A stretch of 64,000 bases of DNA, taken from contig OZ316894.1 in assembly GCA_973895155.1 (NCBI GenBank), positions 6,572,001 through 6,636,000 of the forward strand, in the 5' to 3' direction. This DNA comes from Marsupella aquatica. Its lineage: Eukaryota > Marchantiophyta. The position numbers and the translations under genes are program-made. The notes under the pieces are model-generated. The model was not told the origin of the DNA. It searched no databases and saw only the letters and a list, made by a program, of their open reading frames with translations. Of this stretch, positions 1 through 13,348 are shown one piece after another (the first letter of the stretch is position 1; every line of letters starts with the position of its first letter).

Positions 1-1429
<1,429 letters not shown>

Positions 1430-2669
1430 AACTTTAAAATTTCCCGAGCTAAAGCAGAGTGATCTCCCAGAAAAGCTTGCTGTCCGTCTGAGGATGGAAA
1501 GCTCGGATTGCTGCTTTACTGCTCTCACTGCTTTATGTGTAAAGAGCTCAACTCGAAGATGCACTTTCGTTCCTCGACTTCCTCTTTCTCGAGCTAATCG
1601 GACGGTGGAGGCGCGGTGCTATCCTCCGATCTCGTTTCATCCATTGCTTCCCTGTATTTAAGGTGAACCACACGATGTGTCCTCATTGAAGAGTAAAATA
1701 CCAATAAAATATCAACTTTCTGCATTTTTATAAGGAGACAGAATAAACTGCCTGAAACAGCGGTAACAAGGTCCAAGAATGTTCTGTCGGAAGGATCGAG
1801 CTCTTGATGGACCCCACTAAAGCTTTTGGGCAAGCTCAGAGTTATCCAAAGCCTCCACTGCAGACAAATTCCTCGCTTTACTATGCTGCTTTTCAGTTTG
1901 TTGCTGACTAGGGAATGCCTGTTAAGCGGTTCAGTTTTTTTTGTGCACATTTGTTACCAGATAAATTGGCTTGCGAATGAATGCAAAGAGATTTACACTG
2001 TCATAACGTGTTGGTGCAAAATGAGGCTTCTCACCTCCCCATAAGTGCCACCTCCCCAGAATAGAAAAGGAAACCCTGCTGTGGACCCCCCTCTGTCTTC
2101 CATATATAGCATTTCCCTGCCAAGCACCTGAAATGAGTAGACACATTTAGCTGGTTGCAAATTCTCATGAGGAGTGAATCAGGACACCCAAGATCCTTGA
2201 AATAAACCCATGAAAACGCCCAGGACAAACTATCCTCGGTCACAAAGTGCTACCTCATAGTCATTTAATGATGTGCTTAGATGCTTGCTCATCTACTGAA
2301 GAGTCCAATGCCATTCTGTGAAACCATATAAAGTGGATGATGCAATGTGTGTTTATTATGTCCTGAACCCTAAATGCAACAATCTTTTGTGGATCGATCC
2401 CTTTTAATGGATCAATTTCTGTTAATGATGTCCTTTGCTCCACAACATTTTTTACATATCAACTTCATTTTAGGAAAGATATTTCTTGCATAACAACAAC
2501 TTTTGCATTACGACATCCTTTCCATAATGTCATCATTTTTACAACTTTACACAACATCTTTTACACAACATCTTTTGGGTGATAATTTCTTTTATGCAAT
2601 GACATCTTGTGTGCAACACATACATATTCAGCTAGTACAAAGGAAAAATCAGTTGATAAAAATGGGTCA

Positions 2670-2950
2670 GGCCAGCCCTTTTTTGTGGGCAAAAATTAGC
2701 CAATCACTTACCTAAACACAAGCAGGCTAATGATACTCTGACTGAAATATGAAAATTTCTGTTTCATTCACAACCACCTAATGCACTAGGGGGGAGTCTT
2801 ACCCAGGAAATACCATACAGTAGTAAAAAAGGACTGTATAATTGAAGGAAAATACTCCATAACCAGACCTGTGCTTGCCTGTAGGGTAAAATAGTAACCA
2901 CCTTGGCTAATGTTTAAAAACAAGAAAAAATATAGCTGATCAGGACCAAG
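2670..2950. repeat. dispersed repeat, copy 1 (second copy near 31345-31670)
   Basis: Shared blocks in the same order and orientation occur here and near 31345-31670: TGTGGGCAAAAA, a block around ATGATACTC..GACT, a block with CACTA..GGGG, CATAACCAGAC, and ACCTTGGCTA followed by AAACAAGAAAAAAT. The copies are diverged and differ in spacing. No coding capacity or terminal structure was recognised, so the class is unknown. Confidence 0.5.
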
Positions 2951-3581
2951 AACTTTTCAAACACAACTCCATGGAAAATCTCAAATAGGACATGCTCCAA
3001 TGAGTATGATGCTCACATATGTGGACCGTCAATAGAAATCATGCAAGTGAGATGGACTATTCTTTGTAAGAGTTTAAGTAAATTGCAGTCCATTTGGGTT
3101 ACAAAAATACACAGGAGCATTTTCGCAAACCTATATGTCTAGCAGAGCTTCAGTTAGGTTGAATCATACAAACAAAAAATCAGTCAATGAAAATGAGACA
3201 GGGCAGGCACAAGTATTGAGCTAGTACAAAGGAGAAATTGAGTGTGTGGAAAAGTATTTTTTGGACACTTAGTCAGAACATGTGCCCACTCCCTATTTCA
3301 ACAGAACACATTTTTCCGAGACTCAAATGATTTTTTCCAGAATGTCGCAGCTAATATTTAATTTATTCCCAATTTCCCAAAAATGCCGGTCTAATTTTCC
3401 CTGCTAATTTTCTTTAACTGTCACTCTATTGGATTGAGCACCAACTTTTCTTTAAGTAGTTATCTATTTGTGTCATCATAATTACCACTACCATATAGAG
3501 ACTGAAAGATTTATCTGGCATTTATCTAACTTATGATGGGCGATCGAAAGCTGCAGTACTTCTTGAGCCTTTGGTCTAGTC

Positions 3582-3671
3582 AGAGTGAAACCTCTAGATT
3601 CTAATAAGTCTAAGTGCCAATTCTTTAGAGTGAAACCTCTAGTCTCTACTAAGTCTAAGTGATGGCATAAC
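3582..3671. repeat. 45-bp tandem duplication related to the 34-kb foldback element
   Basis: Two units starting at 3582 and 3627 share AGAGTGAAACCTCTAG and a block ending TAAGTCTAAGTG. The same GAGTGAARCCTCTAGA core is found in both arms of the foldback element at 33936-34666, so this is probably a fragment of that family. Confidence 0.55.
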
Positions 3672-4080
3672 TAAAAGTGAAGGGCAAAGATGAACAAAAA
3701 TAAGGGGAATTCTCTTTCATGCAAGGTTTTTTGTGGTCTCCTCTATTTACGTTCCGGGCAATCAAGCTACTGTAGTCCACTGAATACTCCTTACTGTGGC
3801 TGCGAGGCAAATGAGCTCCCAGGGAAGCAATAGCCACTTTGCCACCCCTTCTGTAGTAAGAAAATAATGCCTGGTCTAGGCGTCTGGGCCTCGTGGTTCC
3901 CATCTTAGTGGGTCCCTTCATCACCTTCGACCTTTGAGATGGGTCTAGGGCATTTGGTGTTTTGCCTCCTTTATTAGTGGGTCTCTTCACCTTTCGACCT
4001 TTGAGACCTCGTCCTCCTCTACACATTTCTATCAATGGAACTAATGAATGTCTCACAGTGGCCGTTACTGATTCAGCTGC

Positions 4081-6210
4081 GTCGTTCTAATGTACTTGTC
4101 AAGGTCCTGTGACAAATTATTGTTCATGTTGTAAGAAGGCTCACCTCACCTCAAGACGGATTTTATTGCTTGTTGAGTGAGGGGTTTCGCGAAATGTCAA
4201 TCCGAACCCGTCGCACACTCATCATCCGATCCTACCCGGGGAATTCTGATGACGAGGAGCATGAAGAGAGTCGACATTCTCCTGCGGGTCCGCAGGTGTG
4301 CGATTGTTTCATTCCGTTTCGATTGGTTTTCGAAAACGCGCTGAAATTGAGTTTTGGAAATTGAGTTTCTTGCGTTTGTGATTCCATTTTCAATTGTGAA
4401 TTCGCAATGCACGGACCGAATTGGATCCGCTTCCGTGTTGCTTTCGGAGTCTGGTAAAGTCCGGCCAATTTTGAGCATCGCATGTGCCCTGTGTAGTTGT
4501 AAGCTTGCCCTGACCTCGAATTCAACTCCATTTACCGGCAGAATATCAATGAGATAGGTTTCTCTCAGAGACCTCAAATTGCACCAATGTTATGCGTCAT
4601 TTATAGTCGATAGTTGTTGACAACGCTAAGGATCGTCATTGAACAGACTCGGAGTTACGAAACAGAGGAAGAAAAGTGTTCTGAGCACGTTGAAAAGTCT
4701 AGAGTCTAGCCTTAATGGACGATTGGAGACGAGATGAGCGCGACAATTGCTTCGACATCGAAAGGTAAAAATAAACTGAATTCTTAATTCATTGAAAATG
4801 GATACATCCCTATCCTTCCCTGAGGTACTCCATATCATTCTAATATGAGCGACTGCAAATACTACTCTTGTGTCGTTGTCTGGATGAGAATGAGAAGCGT
4901 CTTTCGACGAAAAGGAGTTAATTTTCATGCCGGAGGCAAATTCATTGAAGACGAGGTCAGTCGGCCTAGAGGTGATCGTACAATCGCATTTACTAGGCGA
5001 AATCGTCGAAGATTAAGATTTGTTGCTTTCCATCTCATTGCGATAAGTCGCGGCAAGTTTTGAAACTGCACCACGATCCAGGTCCTGTCCCCGAAGAGAT
5101 CCCAGCAGTGACATTCGATCGAGGAGCGATAGTCCATCTGTAGTTAAGTAAGTGGGACAGCCGGAATGCCAGAAGCTCCTTGCAAGCCGCGATGCAACCC
5201 AAAGCGCCAGCCCGGCTTACGTCCCCTAATTAATTCATGAAAGGGTTGCGAGAAGGACTCGATGCCGTCGGTGAATTGACCCGGAATATCTATTCCCATG
5301 GAGACCGGCCAATCTGAAGAGGGGGTTAATCACTCTGGTTCCTAACATTTATCCTCTAAAGATCTGCAGAAGCGTTATCGCAAGATATCGTTATAATGTT
5401 CAATTTCGATCCGTTTTCATTGCAACTCCATGGTGCCCGTACTTTCCCCCTCCAACTCGCTCAATCGATAGCTAAAGGCAATGGCAGAATTGGTCCGCTC
5501 TAGAGGACTTCGCGCACTGACACGAATCCTGTTCAGCGTCCAGAGTAGGGGAAGAAAAATGTTCCTCTCGAGGGATTTCCACAACAGAGGCATTCTCTGA
5601 GCTGGTTTATCCTGCCAACTGACCTCTGTCATTAGAAATCTTGCTGATATCAGTCGGCGTGATTCGATTTCGTTTCGGATAGCAGAAGGAGAGATAAATG
5701 CAAGCACGCGAATTTCTGTCCGCATGATGTTCCTGCCAACAGAGTACAATCGTGGAAAGTGGGGCAGAGTCGATCTTCACTATCTACTCTAGTATGATGT
5801 AGAGTAGAGCCTCTTTTCAGTTTTCACCGGTAGTCGTAGGTAGCCTATGTGTCAAGCAACCTACTACTGTGGGTCGTCAATGTGGTGAAAGACAGGGTCG
5901 TCACCGGATACCGGAGTACCCAGATCCCTAACTTCGGAGTACTGGACAGTGAACTGGAACGAGGGCATTTTGACTCGAGAGCGTTCTGTCCTGCACTCTC
6001 ATGGAGTCTCGATCATGATCCACATTGGAATTTCATGTCTGGAGTGAGCCCTTCGTTAAGTTGTGGAGGTTATCTGTGCAGGGTTTGAAGCTGAAACCTC
6101 GGTCTGTCGCTGACTGGTCTTGGATTGTCTCCTCAATGATCCTCGACCTGTGAATAGCCGCTTTCCTTCACCTGCCTGATGTGTGATGCACCAGTGAGTA
6201 GCCATTCAAT
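4081..6210. other. Intergenic region upstream of MIA40, no gene confirmed
   Basis: This is moderately GC-rich sequence leading into MIA40. One stretch (ATG near 4194, good donor after CCGCAG near 4295) could be a short first exon encoding a basic then acidic peptide, and 4714-4760 resembles another exon-like piece, but no family was recognised and the frames do not join convincingly. The last few hundred bases before 6211 should contain the MIA40 promoter and 5' leader. Confidence 0.4.
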
Positions 6211-7845
6211 ATGGGTTTGCCGACTGTCGCGGTGTTAGAAGAAGAGGTTGGGGCCAGGGATGGCTCGAATTCTGCTGCAGCGATTAGTGGTCACACAAAC
6301 GGTGATGGCTCTCTCTCTCGATAGTCGTAGCTTTCGTGAGAGCGAGGAGGATGAAAGTTCACCCTGCTTTACTACTTCTTGCGCTTTTAGGAAACCAAGC
6401 ATTGTCGATGGTCTGATTGGGAGAGCAGTGTGACCAATGCCAAGACCTCTGACCGTTGTCTTCAATTTTCGCAGATCCTGCCGATCTAGGAGATATTGAT
6501 GCGGTAAGTGACTTTCTTAACACATTGTCGCTGTGTTTATATTGGTCTACACGGAACAAGAGTCTCGTAGATGAGAGTTTTATATGGTTACGTTTTTGTA
6601 TGTCGGGAGAAATGGTTGAAATTGCTTCCCCTTAGTGACATGGGGTCAGGCCTGTCCCGTGACCTCTCTGTTAATTTGAAAGCAAGGCAAATCCCGAAAG
6701 GTCCGAAATGTTACTTTCGAAGTTAGAAAACGGTACTCTTACAGGAATCAATACTCCCTGCTAATCGGCAGACTTGGGTAATGCAAGTAAGGATGGTTTG
6801 TGCAGATCTTGGAAGAGAGAGCGAAGAAAGCTCTAGAGTGTCCATGCTTGGATGACCTCCGGGGTGGCCCGTGCGGAGGAGAGTTTAGTACAGCATTTCT
6901 TTGTTTCGTCAAAAGCCAACAACCCGAGAAGGTATGGTGTGGAAGCCTTGCTGTCTTTTGATTTATTAATTCTAGAATACACAGGACCGCTCATCGCAAA
7001 CGCTGACCAACAATTTTATGCTAGAAATTTCCCGACCTTTTTGACAGGAACTATCCTGATAGAGGCACTTATGAAATGTCATATTTCCTCATGAATACAC
7101 AAATATCTTTCGACCAAGATATTGCGATCAGCCTTACTATAGATATTTAGATTGTGGAAGTGCATTCTACGTGTAATACATGGATGGATAGAATGGGTGA
7201 CTCGGGAAGTTTTGGTGTGTAGGACATGTGATTGTTAGTTTTTGAAAGGGCACTGTTGGAAGAAATAGGAGGTTTGAATTTCTTCGCAAGTTGATATGTG
7301 TTGCTCGTCCTTTTGTCGCCACAATTCATGCACTTTTTCTCGTTTTTGTCCGAAGACCATTGCCAATCGACAATGTTGATGACAGAAGGTGAGAAAGTCT
7401 CTATGAGCTGGTTCCTGTCCGCATCACCTAACTTCCAGTAAGCTCAATTGCGCTTTCACGCTGTGTTTGGAAAGCTCCGAGTTGCTTTGGAAAGCAAGCT
7501 ATAAAATATTTACATGCAGTTTTGTCCATATGGTGGCAGGGATCTGATTGCGTTGCGCCATTTGAGAAAATGCAACACTGCATGAATAACAATGCCGACA
7601 AGTTTTTAAGTGCGAAAGATTCTGACACACATACGCCCATGGCTAGACAGGGGTACAAACCGCCTTCCGAAGAGGATGAGAGTGAGGCTGAGGATGAAGA
7701 CGACGATGTAGGCAACGATGACGAAGAAGTAGACGATGATAGTAGTAATGGAGTGGTTCCTGCTCCTCCACAATTTCCAAGTAGTTCCGTCAGACTTCCT
7801 CCTTGGTATCAAAAGAAAGTCTCCGACAACAATGAATCCAGGTAA
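6211..7845 (+). CDS. MIA40: MIA40/CHCHD4-type mitochondrial intermembrane-space import oxidoreductase
   Basis: MIA40 oxidises incoming twin-cysteine proteins in the mitochondrial intermembrane space and passes electrons to the Erv1 sulfhydryl oxidase. Exons assigned: 6211-6301, 6475-6503, 6806-6931 and 7540-7845 (183 aa with stop). Phases match at every junction: 1, 0 and 0. The redox CPC motif is at residues 52-54 (ECPCLDDLRGGPCG), followed by two CX9C motifs, C63-C73 (CGGEFSTAFLC) and C86-C96 (CVAPFEKMQHC), the full six-cysteine core. The N-terminal 50 residues are short and polar with no presequence or membrane anchor, as in plant and animal MIA40 and unlike the anchored fungal form. The tail is strongly acidic (about residues 122-142), then PPWYQKK. 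The first donor (ACG before GTGATG) is the weakest call. The terminal AGG TAA lies in a good donor (CCAG/GTAAAT), so a longer spliced C-terminus is possible. Confidence 0.88.
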
Positions 7846-10800
7846 ATTTTGAGAAATATGCTAGTCCAGAACTACCTAATCTGAAGTCCACTTAAATACC
7901 AACAGAGGATGTAGGATAGTGGCGAATCATACACATCGAGTCCTACAATCGTTGAAGTGCTTTGGTAGGGTCAAGACGTCGTTATTTGGGGCAGTGCAAA
8001 CCTATCGCCACCGAGACATCAAATGTAGTAATTCTCTAACGTCAAATGCTTTATGAGTCTGACATTGAGGGAACCAGGCATAGGTGGATCTTGTCATGCT
8101 GGGAAGTTTCTTACGTCAATACATCCCCAAGGTTTCAGAGGAACTCCAATTGGAACAAGGTGCTGCTGGAGTCCTCCTGAACTGTTGAACTACACGTAAC
8201 GCAACGGATTTCTCCTTTTCCAAGATCTATGCTCATGGAAACATTACTGGAAAAGGTTTCACAGTTACCATCTGCGAGATCGTCTGTTTTAAATAAATCA
8301 ATTTTGCTACAGCAGTCAAAGTAGAGTACATACTTGAGGAGCTTCTAGGTTTCTTTTGGTTTTTTTGTTTTGTCCCACCTGTTTGTCTTTAGATATTTGC
8401 CTTTATTTTCCCGTTTGTCGATTTCTCGGTTCTTTCTGAGAAATCAGGATGGCCAAGCACGCCAATAGAAGACATTGTAATCCACATAGAGCCACAACAC
8501 TACGAAGTGCAGTCCGGAATCAGCCAGAACTGATGAAACTGTTATTTTGTTCCCATTACGATTCTCAGTCTTGGTAGGATGTAAGCAATTGCCCTTCAAC
8601 TTGAGGATATGTTAACGCTCGGGTGAGCAATCAATGTCCTTGTTGAAGGGAAGAAGGTCAATTCAAATTTGTCTCGAACTCAGGAAATTTGGTCGCGAAA
8701 TTTCCAGTCATTACCTGGGTTTCAGTAGATTGTATCTGAGATCTAGTGTCGAAATGTAGACCATCCGATCTCCTATTATGGAGACATTGAGGTAGAAACC
8801 ACATGTGGTACATCTGAAAGAGCCTAACCTGCCTCAATAGATGGAATGGATTCAATTTTCAGTCGGAAGCTGTCTTCCTCAATTGAATTCCTTTCCTTCT
8901 ATTCTCGTTTCTAGCTTGAACGTTTTTTATTCTTTAGATCTCCAGCTTGCCCCCTTCACCACTTGTTTCCAGAGTATTCCACAGCATTAGTTTAGTACCT
9001 GTAACTGGTGCACTCAGAAGACGGTTTCACATCAGAGGGACTACTTTTGAGCATGAAATCTTACACCAAGCAAACGAGTCGAGTTTTTCACTCTGCTCGA
9101 CGAGAACTCAGTTGGAGGTGAAATCTATGCACTTGAGTTCGAGTAAGTTTTCTTCATAGACATGCAGACTATGCCGTCTTCTCTCTCATAGTCATAATTT
9201 ATGAAGTTCTTCACATTTATGGTGCAAACAAGATACCCTGGAAATGGTGGCCCCTTTGTGAAGAGGGTAATATGGTTCATTGGCTACTGCAATAAAACCT
9301 GTGGCTTGGGATATATAGCCTATGCACATCTTCAAGATGCAAACTAAAGACCTTTTACATAAGGAAATTCATCTTTGCCACTCTGTCGGCACAATAGAAT
9401 CTGTAATATTGTTTAGAATGAATTATCATCATTCTCGTATGGGGGTCTTCTACGAGGTTAAAATCTCTTTCAAAGATGTTTGGAAAAGGTTGTCTTGTAT
9501 GTGGGAAAGGAAAATGCAGGAGATATTTTTTGTTCCTAGCATTTGTAGGAACATAGAATAACATACATTCAAGTAACAAATTCTAATAACCAAGTTGTCT
9601 ACTCAGAAGACATACACACTCGTCTTTGGACTCCAATTGCCTTTCAACACATGAAGAGTCCCATAACTCATTTAATGAATTTGTCGTAAATCCTATTAAT
9701 AAATTAGAGTCTGTAAGTGTTAACTTGAAATTCCACCTGTATTCATCCCGTATGGAAATAAGATTTGTTTGTTTTACCTGTCTTAAGTGTTGAATCCATT
9801 GATGTTAAAGAAACATTCGGAGCACATCAGGGCATGATAGCTGGTGTACTCTATCCAGGCATATTTGTTTCTGCATGACAACCTACATGTCTCTCTTGGC
9901 TAAGCTGAAATCTTCCTTTAAAGGCTAAGCTGAAATCTTAATTTTAATCTTGATTACAAAGAGTAGTAGGCACTCAACACCAGAAGATTTGATTACTATC
10001 TCTCGGGTTGCAGTGATGAAGATAAGACGTCTCGAATGAAGAATGCAAGGTCAGCAGGGAGAGCTAAAGAGGAAAGATCTGGCAAGGTTCTGCATCGCAG
10101 CAAACAGAGGTAATTACACTGTAACCAAGTTGCCAAACATTTTAACTTAGTTTGAGAAACCATCTCTGAGTCTAAAGATGCTGAGCCACCACTAAAAGCT
10201 TTACACTTTCACGGATGAGGGCCTCATCCTATGCTTGATCCTGGGAAAGCCTGATACCCCAAACACTAGGTGAAAGTAGCCTAGCTTAGACAATTTTTTC
10301 AAACAGTTTGACAACTAAATAATGAGCGAGACGATGAGAATCAAGTACTGATTCTAAGTCTAATCTTGAGAGCTCTAGAGAAAGTTCTGGAGCCCCTGCT
10401 CTAGAGATGATAGATGTTAACACAGAGATAATACAATGACAGAATATGGCCCACCAATTAAAATTTGAGTAAATATTTAGAATGATGTACTTGCCACCAT
10501 CATTTTTCATGAAAGCTATCATTCTTTATAAAATTTTACATGTACCTAACGTCAATCAATATATCACTCATTCAAGTTATGCCACCTGGTTAGCCACAAG
10601 GCAGAAGAGGAGATGGGCACTTTTCATCACTTGGTTGAGTGGCTCGGCCGGTTAAAATATTAAATGAAATAGGGATAATCGAGGGGATAACCACTTCCCT
10701 CAGCGTATTACATGTACAGTAAACATATAAATAATATTCTTTCATCATTAGCATAACTTAGTAGGAACTCTCATATAGATCCGCCTCTATTCCTGTAGAC

Positions 10801-12079
10801 AACAATATTTCTTGGATTAAATACAGTATCAAAACATGAAATGTTAAGATAGAATAGACATCCAGTTTTTCTTTGCTATAGCCTGACAAAATAAGTAATC
10901 ATGTTCCTGCAGGATGACCATCTGTAATGAGGTTGAAACTAGGTCTTCTAAGGGTTGTTCTAAGCCTAGACAACAAAATCCAAACTCTTAAATAGTCTTA
11001 TAAAACAAAATGTACTATAGATGATGAGCTGAACACCTATTATAATCTGCCTGGGTGCTAGTTCCTGAATTTAAGTCAGTCTTTTATGATGTGATTATAA
11101 CTCAACTGAATATCAAATTGTAATATGGGAAAAGTGCATAAATTCATAACAAATGAATCAAATTAACATTTTTGAAAAAAATTCAACTATGGAGGCAAAC
11201 TGGGTGGTATGCGCGTACAATCAGGAGTTAAATTTGCTGAAGGACACTTCAGCAAGTTCCTCTAGTTTGTTCATGCATCACATTGAGAAGAGCAGGTGGT
11301 CCCTTCCATGATTGTTGTAAACAGCGTACATACTAAAGCTGCTCATCAGAATAATTTAGTTGAAACTTTGGGACAGTAAAGTGAAAGATCACAATTGAAA
11401 GGAGTGTCCTAAATCTCTGAATTATATAATTCAAATATTGTATGAAAACATAAGAGTGAGTATGAAGAAGAGGAGTGGGTCACTTTGACCATGTGTATCC
11501 GTTTTCACAATGCAGAGTGCCTGACATTTGAGCTCTGAAATTCTCAATTGCATCTTCGAAAACTGCCATTTGATGGCAAAGTGCAGAGAGGAAGTTTTAG
11601 TACCTGGCCTCCTTGGCTGGGCGCACCCGGCCATCCATCATGTCATTCAAGTTCAGTGCATTGTTTTATTGTCATTTAACAAATTTTTGCCACATCACCC
11701 AAGAATTAGGCCAGCGACTAGTACAAATTAAAGAACTAAAATAAAGTCGATCAGTGAAGTTTTCAGCCAAATTCAAATTGACGTGTTGTTGCTTTAAAAC
11801 ACTGGTAGCAATTCTCCTTAAAGCACCACTATCTATGACTAAACCTGGATTCATCAAGTTTCACCATTTTTAGTACATTTGTCTTGAAATTGTGGAGCTA
11901 ACTCACCCTAGAGGAGAGGAGACAAACAAAGGCCCTTCACCAAGTTGAATTCTCTATTTCATAAAAAGTGGATTGTTTTGGGGAGTTTGAGTGACCCATA
12001 CTATTAAAAAGTGGCTTTGTTATCAAAGATCACTCTGGAGGAGAGAAAATACTACTGTATCTTTCAAGAGCATGAATTA
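7846..12079. other. Intergenic DNA downstream of MIA40 with one isolated exon-like segment
   Basis: This is mostly AT-rich sequence with no recognised gene. The exception is 10014-10109, preceded by a pyrimidine-rich tract and CAG and followed by AG/GTAATT. It is open in one frame and would encode 32 mostly charged residues starting DEDKTSRMKNARS. Its phase would fit a splice from the last MIA40 codons (donor at 7841/7842), giving an extended C-terminus. It is recorded as a possibility only. Confidence 0.35.
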
Positions 12080-12640
12080 ATATATGGGCGCGTATCCAGA
12101 CCTCCTCTTGTGTACATCTCCGTGTGCTACCATTGAGCTAGGGATCCAATATAGGTGCCTGCACCTGGCCTTCACAGGTTCTAGTGCATGTACCTGGCTT
12201 TGTACTGAGGACCTCTTGTCTACATCCTCTCATGAACACTTTAATTCACTCCAAGAGAAATTCCTTATCTTTCTGGCTCTCTATCATGTAATTGGAACAG
12301 CTCTAGCTGTATCATGTTGGAACTTTTAATAATATGGATTGGTTAGGAAATAAGCCCTACTTAGTATAAAGGATCTTCCTAAGTTGTAAATTATGGTAAC
12401 TCCACCATTGAGCTACAAGCCTTAATTGTATGTCTACATCTTCATGGGTTAGAGTCCTGGTTAGAGTGTGGTTCATTTACTTAGGCACCCTACGCTCAGT
12501 TGCACCCAATTTATATGTCTACAGGCAAAGAGTTGGTGAGGCTCCCCACAACCAGTAGCTCAACTGGTAGTGATAACCCGAGTGATATTATGAGTAAGGT
12601 GAGGCCTCCCACAACCAGTAGTGATAACTCTTGTATAATA
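12080..12640. repeat. SINE-like, tRNA-derived fragments (box A-like motifs)
   Basis: On the minus strand TAGCTCAATGGTAG occurs near 12130 with a downstream GAGGTCTGGATACG, spaced like Pol III boxes A and B. A second minus-strand TAGCTCAATGGTGG lies near 12405. On the plus strand AGTAGCTCAACTGGTAG lies near 12556, beside a short duplication (GAGGCTCCC/CACAACCAGTAG, repeated near 12600 and 13485). No complete tRNA fold is present. These look like decayed tRNA-derived SINE heads; assignment is tentative. Confidence 0.35.
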
Positions 12641-13036
12641 GGCAGGGCTGTACATTTTTATAAGGACTAAAAAGTTGGCTAAGTTACCAAAAAAACTAAA
12701 TTTCCAAAAAATTAGGTTGGGTTTCCCACTTTTAAAAACTTTTTAAGTACAAAAGGTTTGTTTTTCTTCCTTTTTTCCACATAAAATTAAAAAAATTCCT
12801 AATCAAGTTGGAATTTTGATTAAAAGATTATTTTGAAATTTTGAATTTTAATAAAAATTCTATAAAGCTGGCTAGTTTGGTTTTAATCAAGCTTTATTTG
12901 GGGCTTTATTACATCAAAACATGTTCATTTTTTTTCCTAAACTCACACTTTTGGATTCATTCCCGATTCCTTGAGTTGAGGGGTACAAGAGTTTAGTAGA
13001 CTATGAGACCTAACATAGACAATTGGATATAAGACC

Positions 13037-13340
13037 CCCGGGGTCCTCACTTATTTCCTCTCTACCCATCACGCGAAACTAAGTATAGGGTTTGTTTATT
13101 GGGTTGAGAAGAATACTTTTAAATTTCTATAGAAGAACATTAAGGTTTTTTAAATCCAATTTTGAGAATTATAAGAGAAGATAGGGTTTCAAAAATGATT
13201 TTTGGGAACATTTTTAGAATATTCCAAAAAGATAGGGGTAGAAAAATAGTTCAATTTTTTTTCTTCTTATTTTTTAGGGTGTTTAATAGCTAAAAACATG
13301 GAGCGTGTTATGAGACCCCCTTTATAGTGAGGCCCCCAAG
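13037..13340. mobile_element. MITE, Mutator-like family, complete copy A (304 bp)
   Basis: The left end CCCGGGGTCCTCAC and right end GTGAGGCCCCCAAG are inverted. The element is flanked by ATAAGACC at 13029-13036 and 13341-13348, an 8-bp match with the ninth base differing. The interior has CATCACGCG after the left end and the same run of blocks as the copy at 55493 (a TATAGGG start, a TTTTGAGAATTATAAGA block, GAATATTCCAAA, TTTTAGGG). It has no coding capacity. Confidence 0.75.
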
Positions 13341-13348
13341 ATAAGACC

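Larger units (their letters stand above)
1430..4080. other. THIC upstream region and AT-rich repeat-bearing intergenic DNA
   Basis: The first 250 bases are the likely 5' leader and promoter of THIC on the minus strand; a TTAAATA-like box lies near 1655-1662 but is unproven. Beyond about 1.7 kb the DNA is AT-rich, with short ORFs of no recognisable family. It holds part of a dispersed repeat (2670-2950), a 45-bp tandem duplication at 3582-3671 and a shorter duplication at 3906-4009. No gene was recognised. Confidence 0.5.

Noticed and set aside
4194-4295. Possible first exon MSIRTRRTLIIRSYPGNSDD with a donor
   Set aside because: No downstream exon in matching phase could be joined and no family was recognised.
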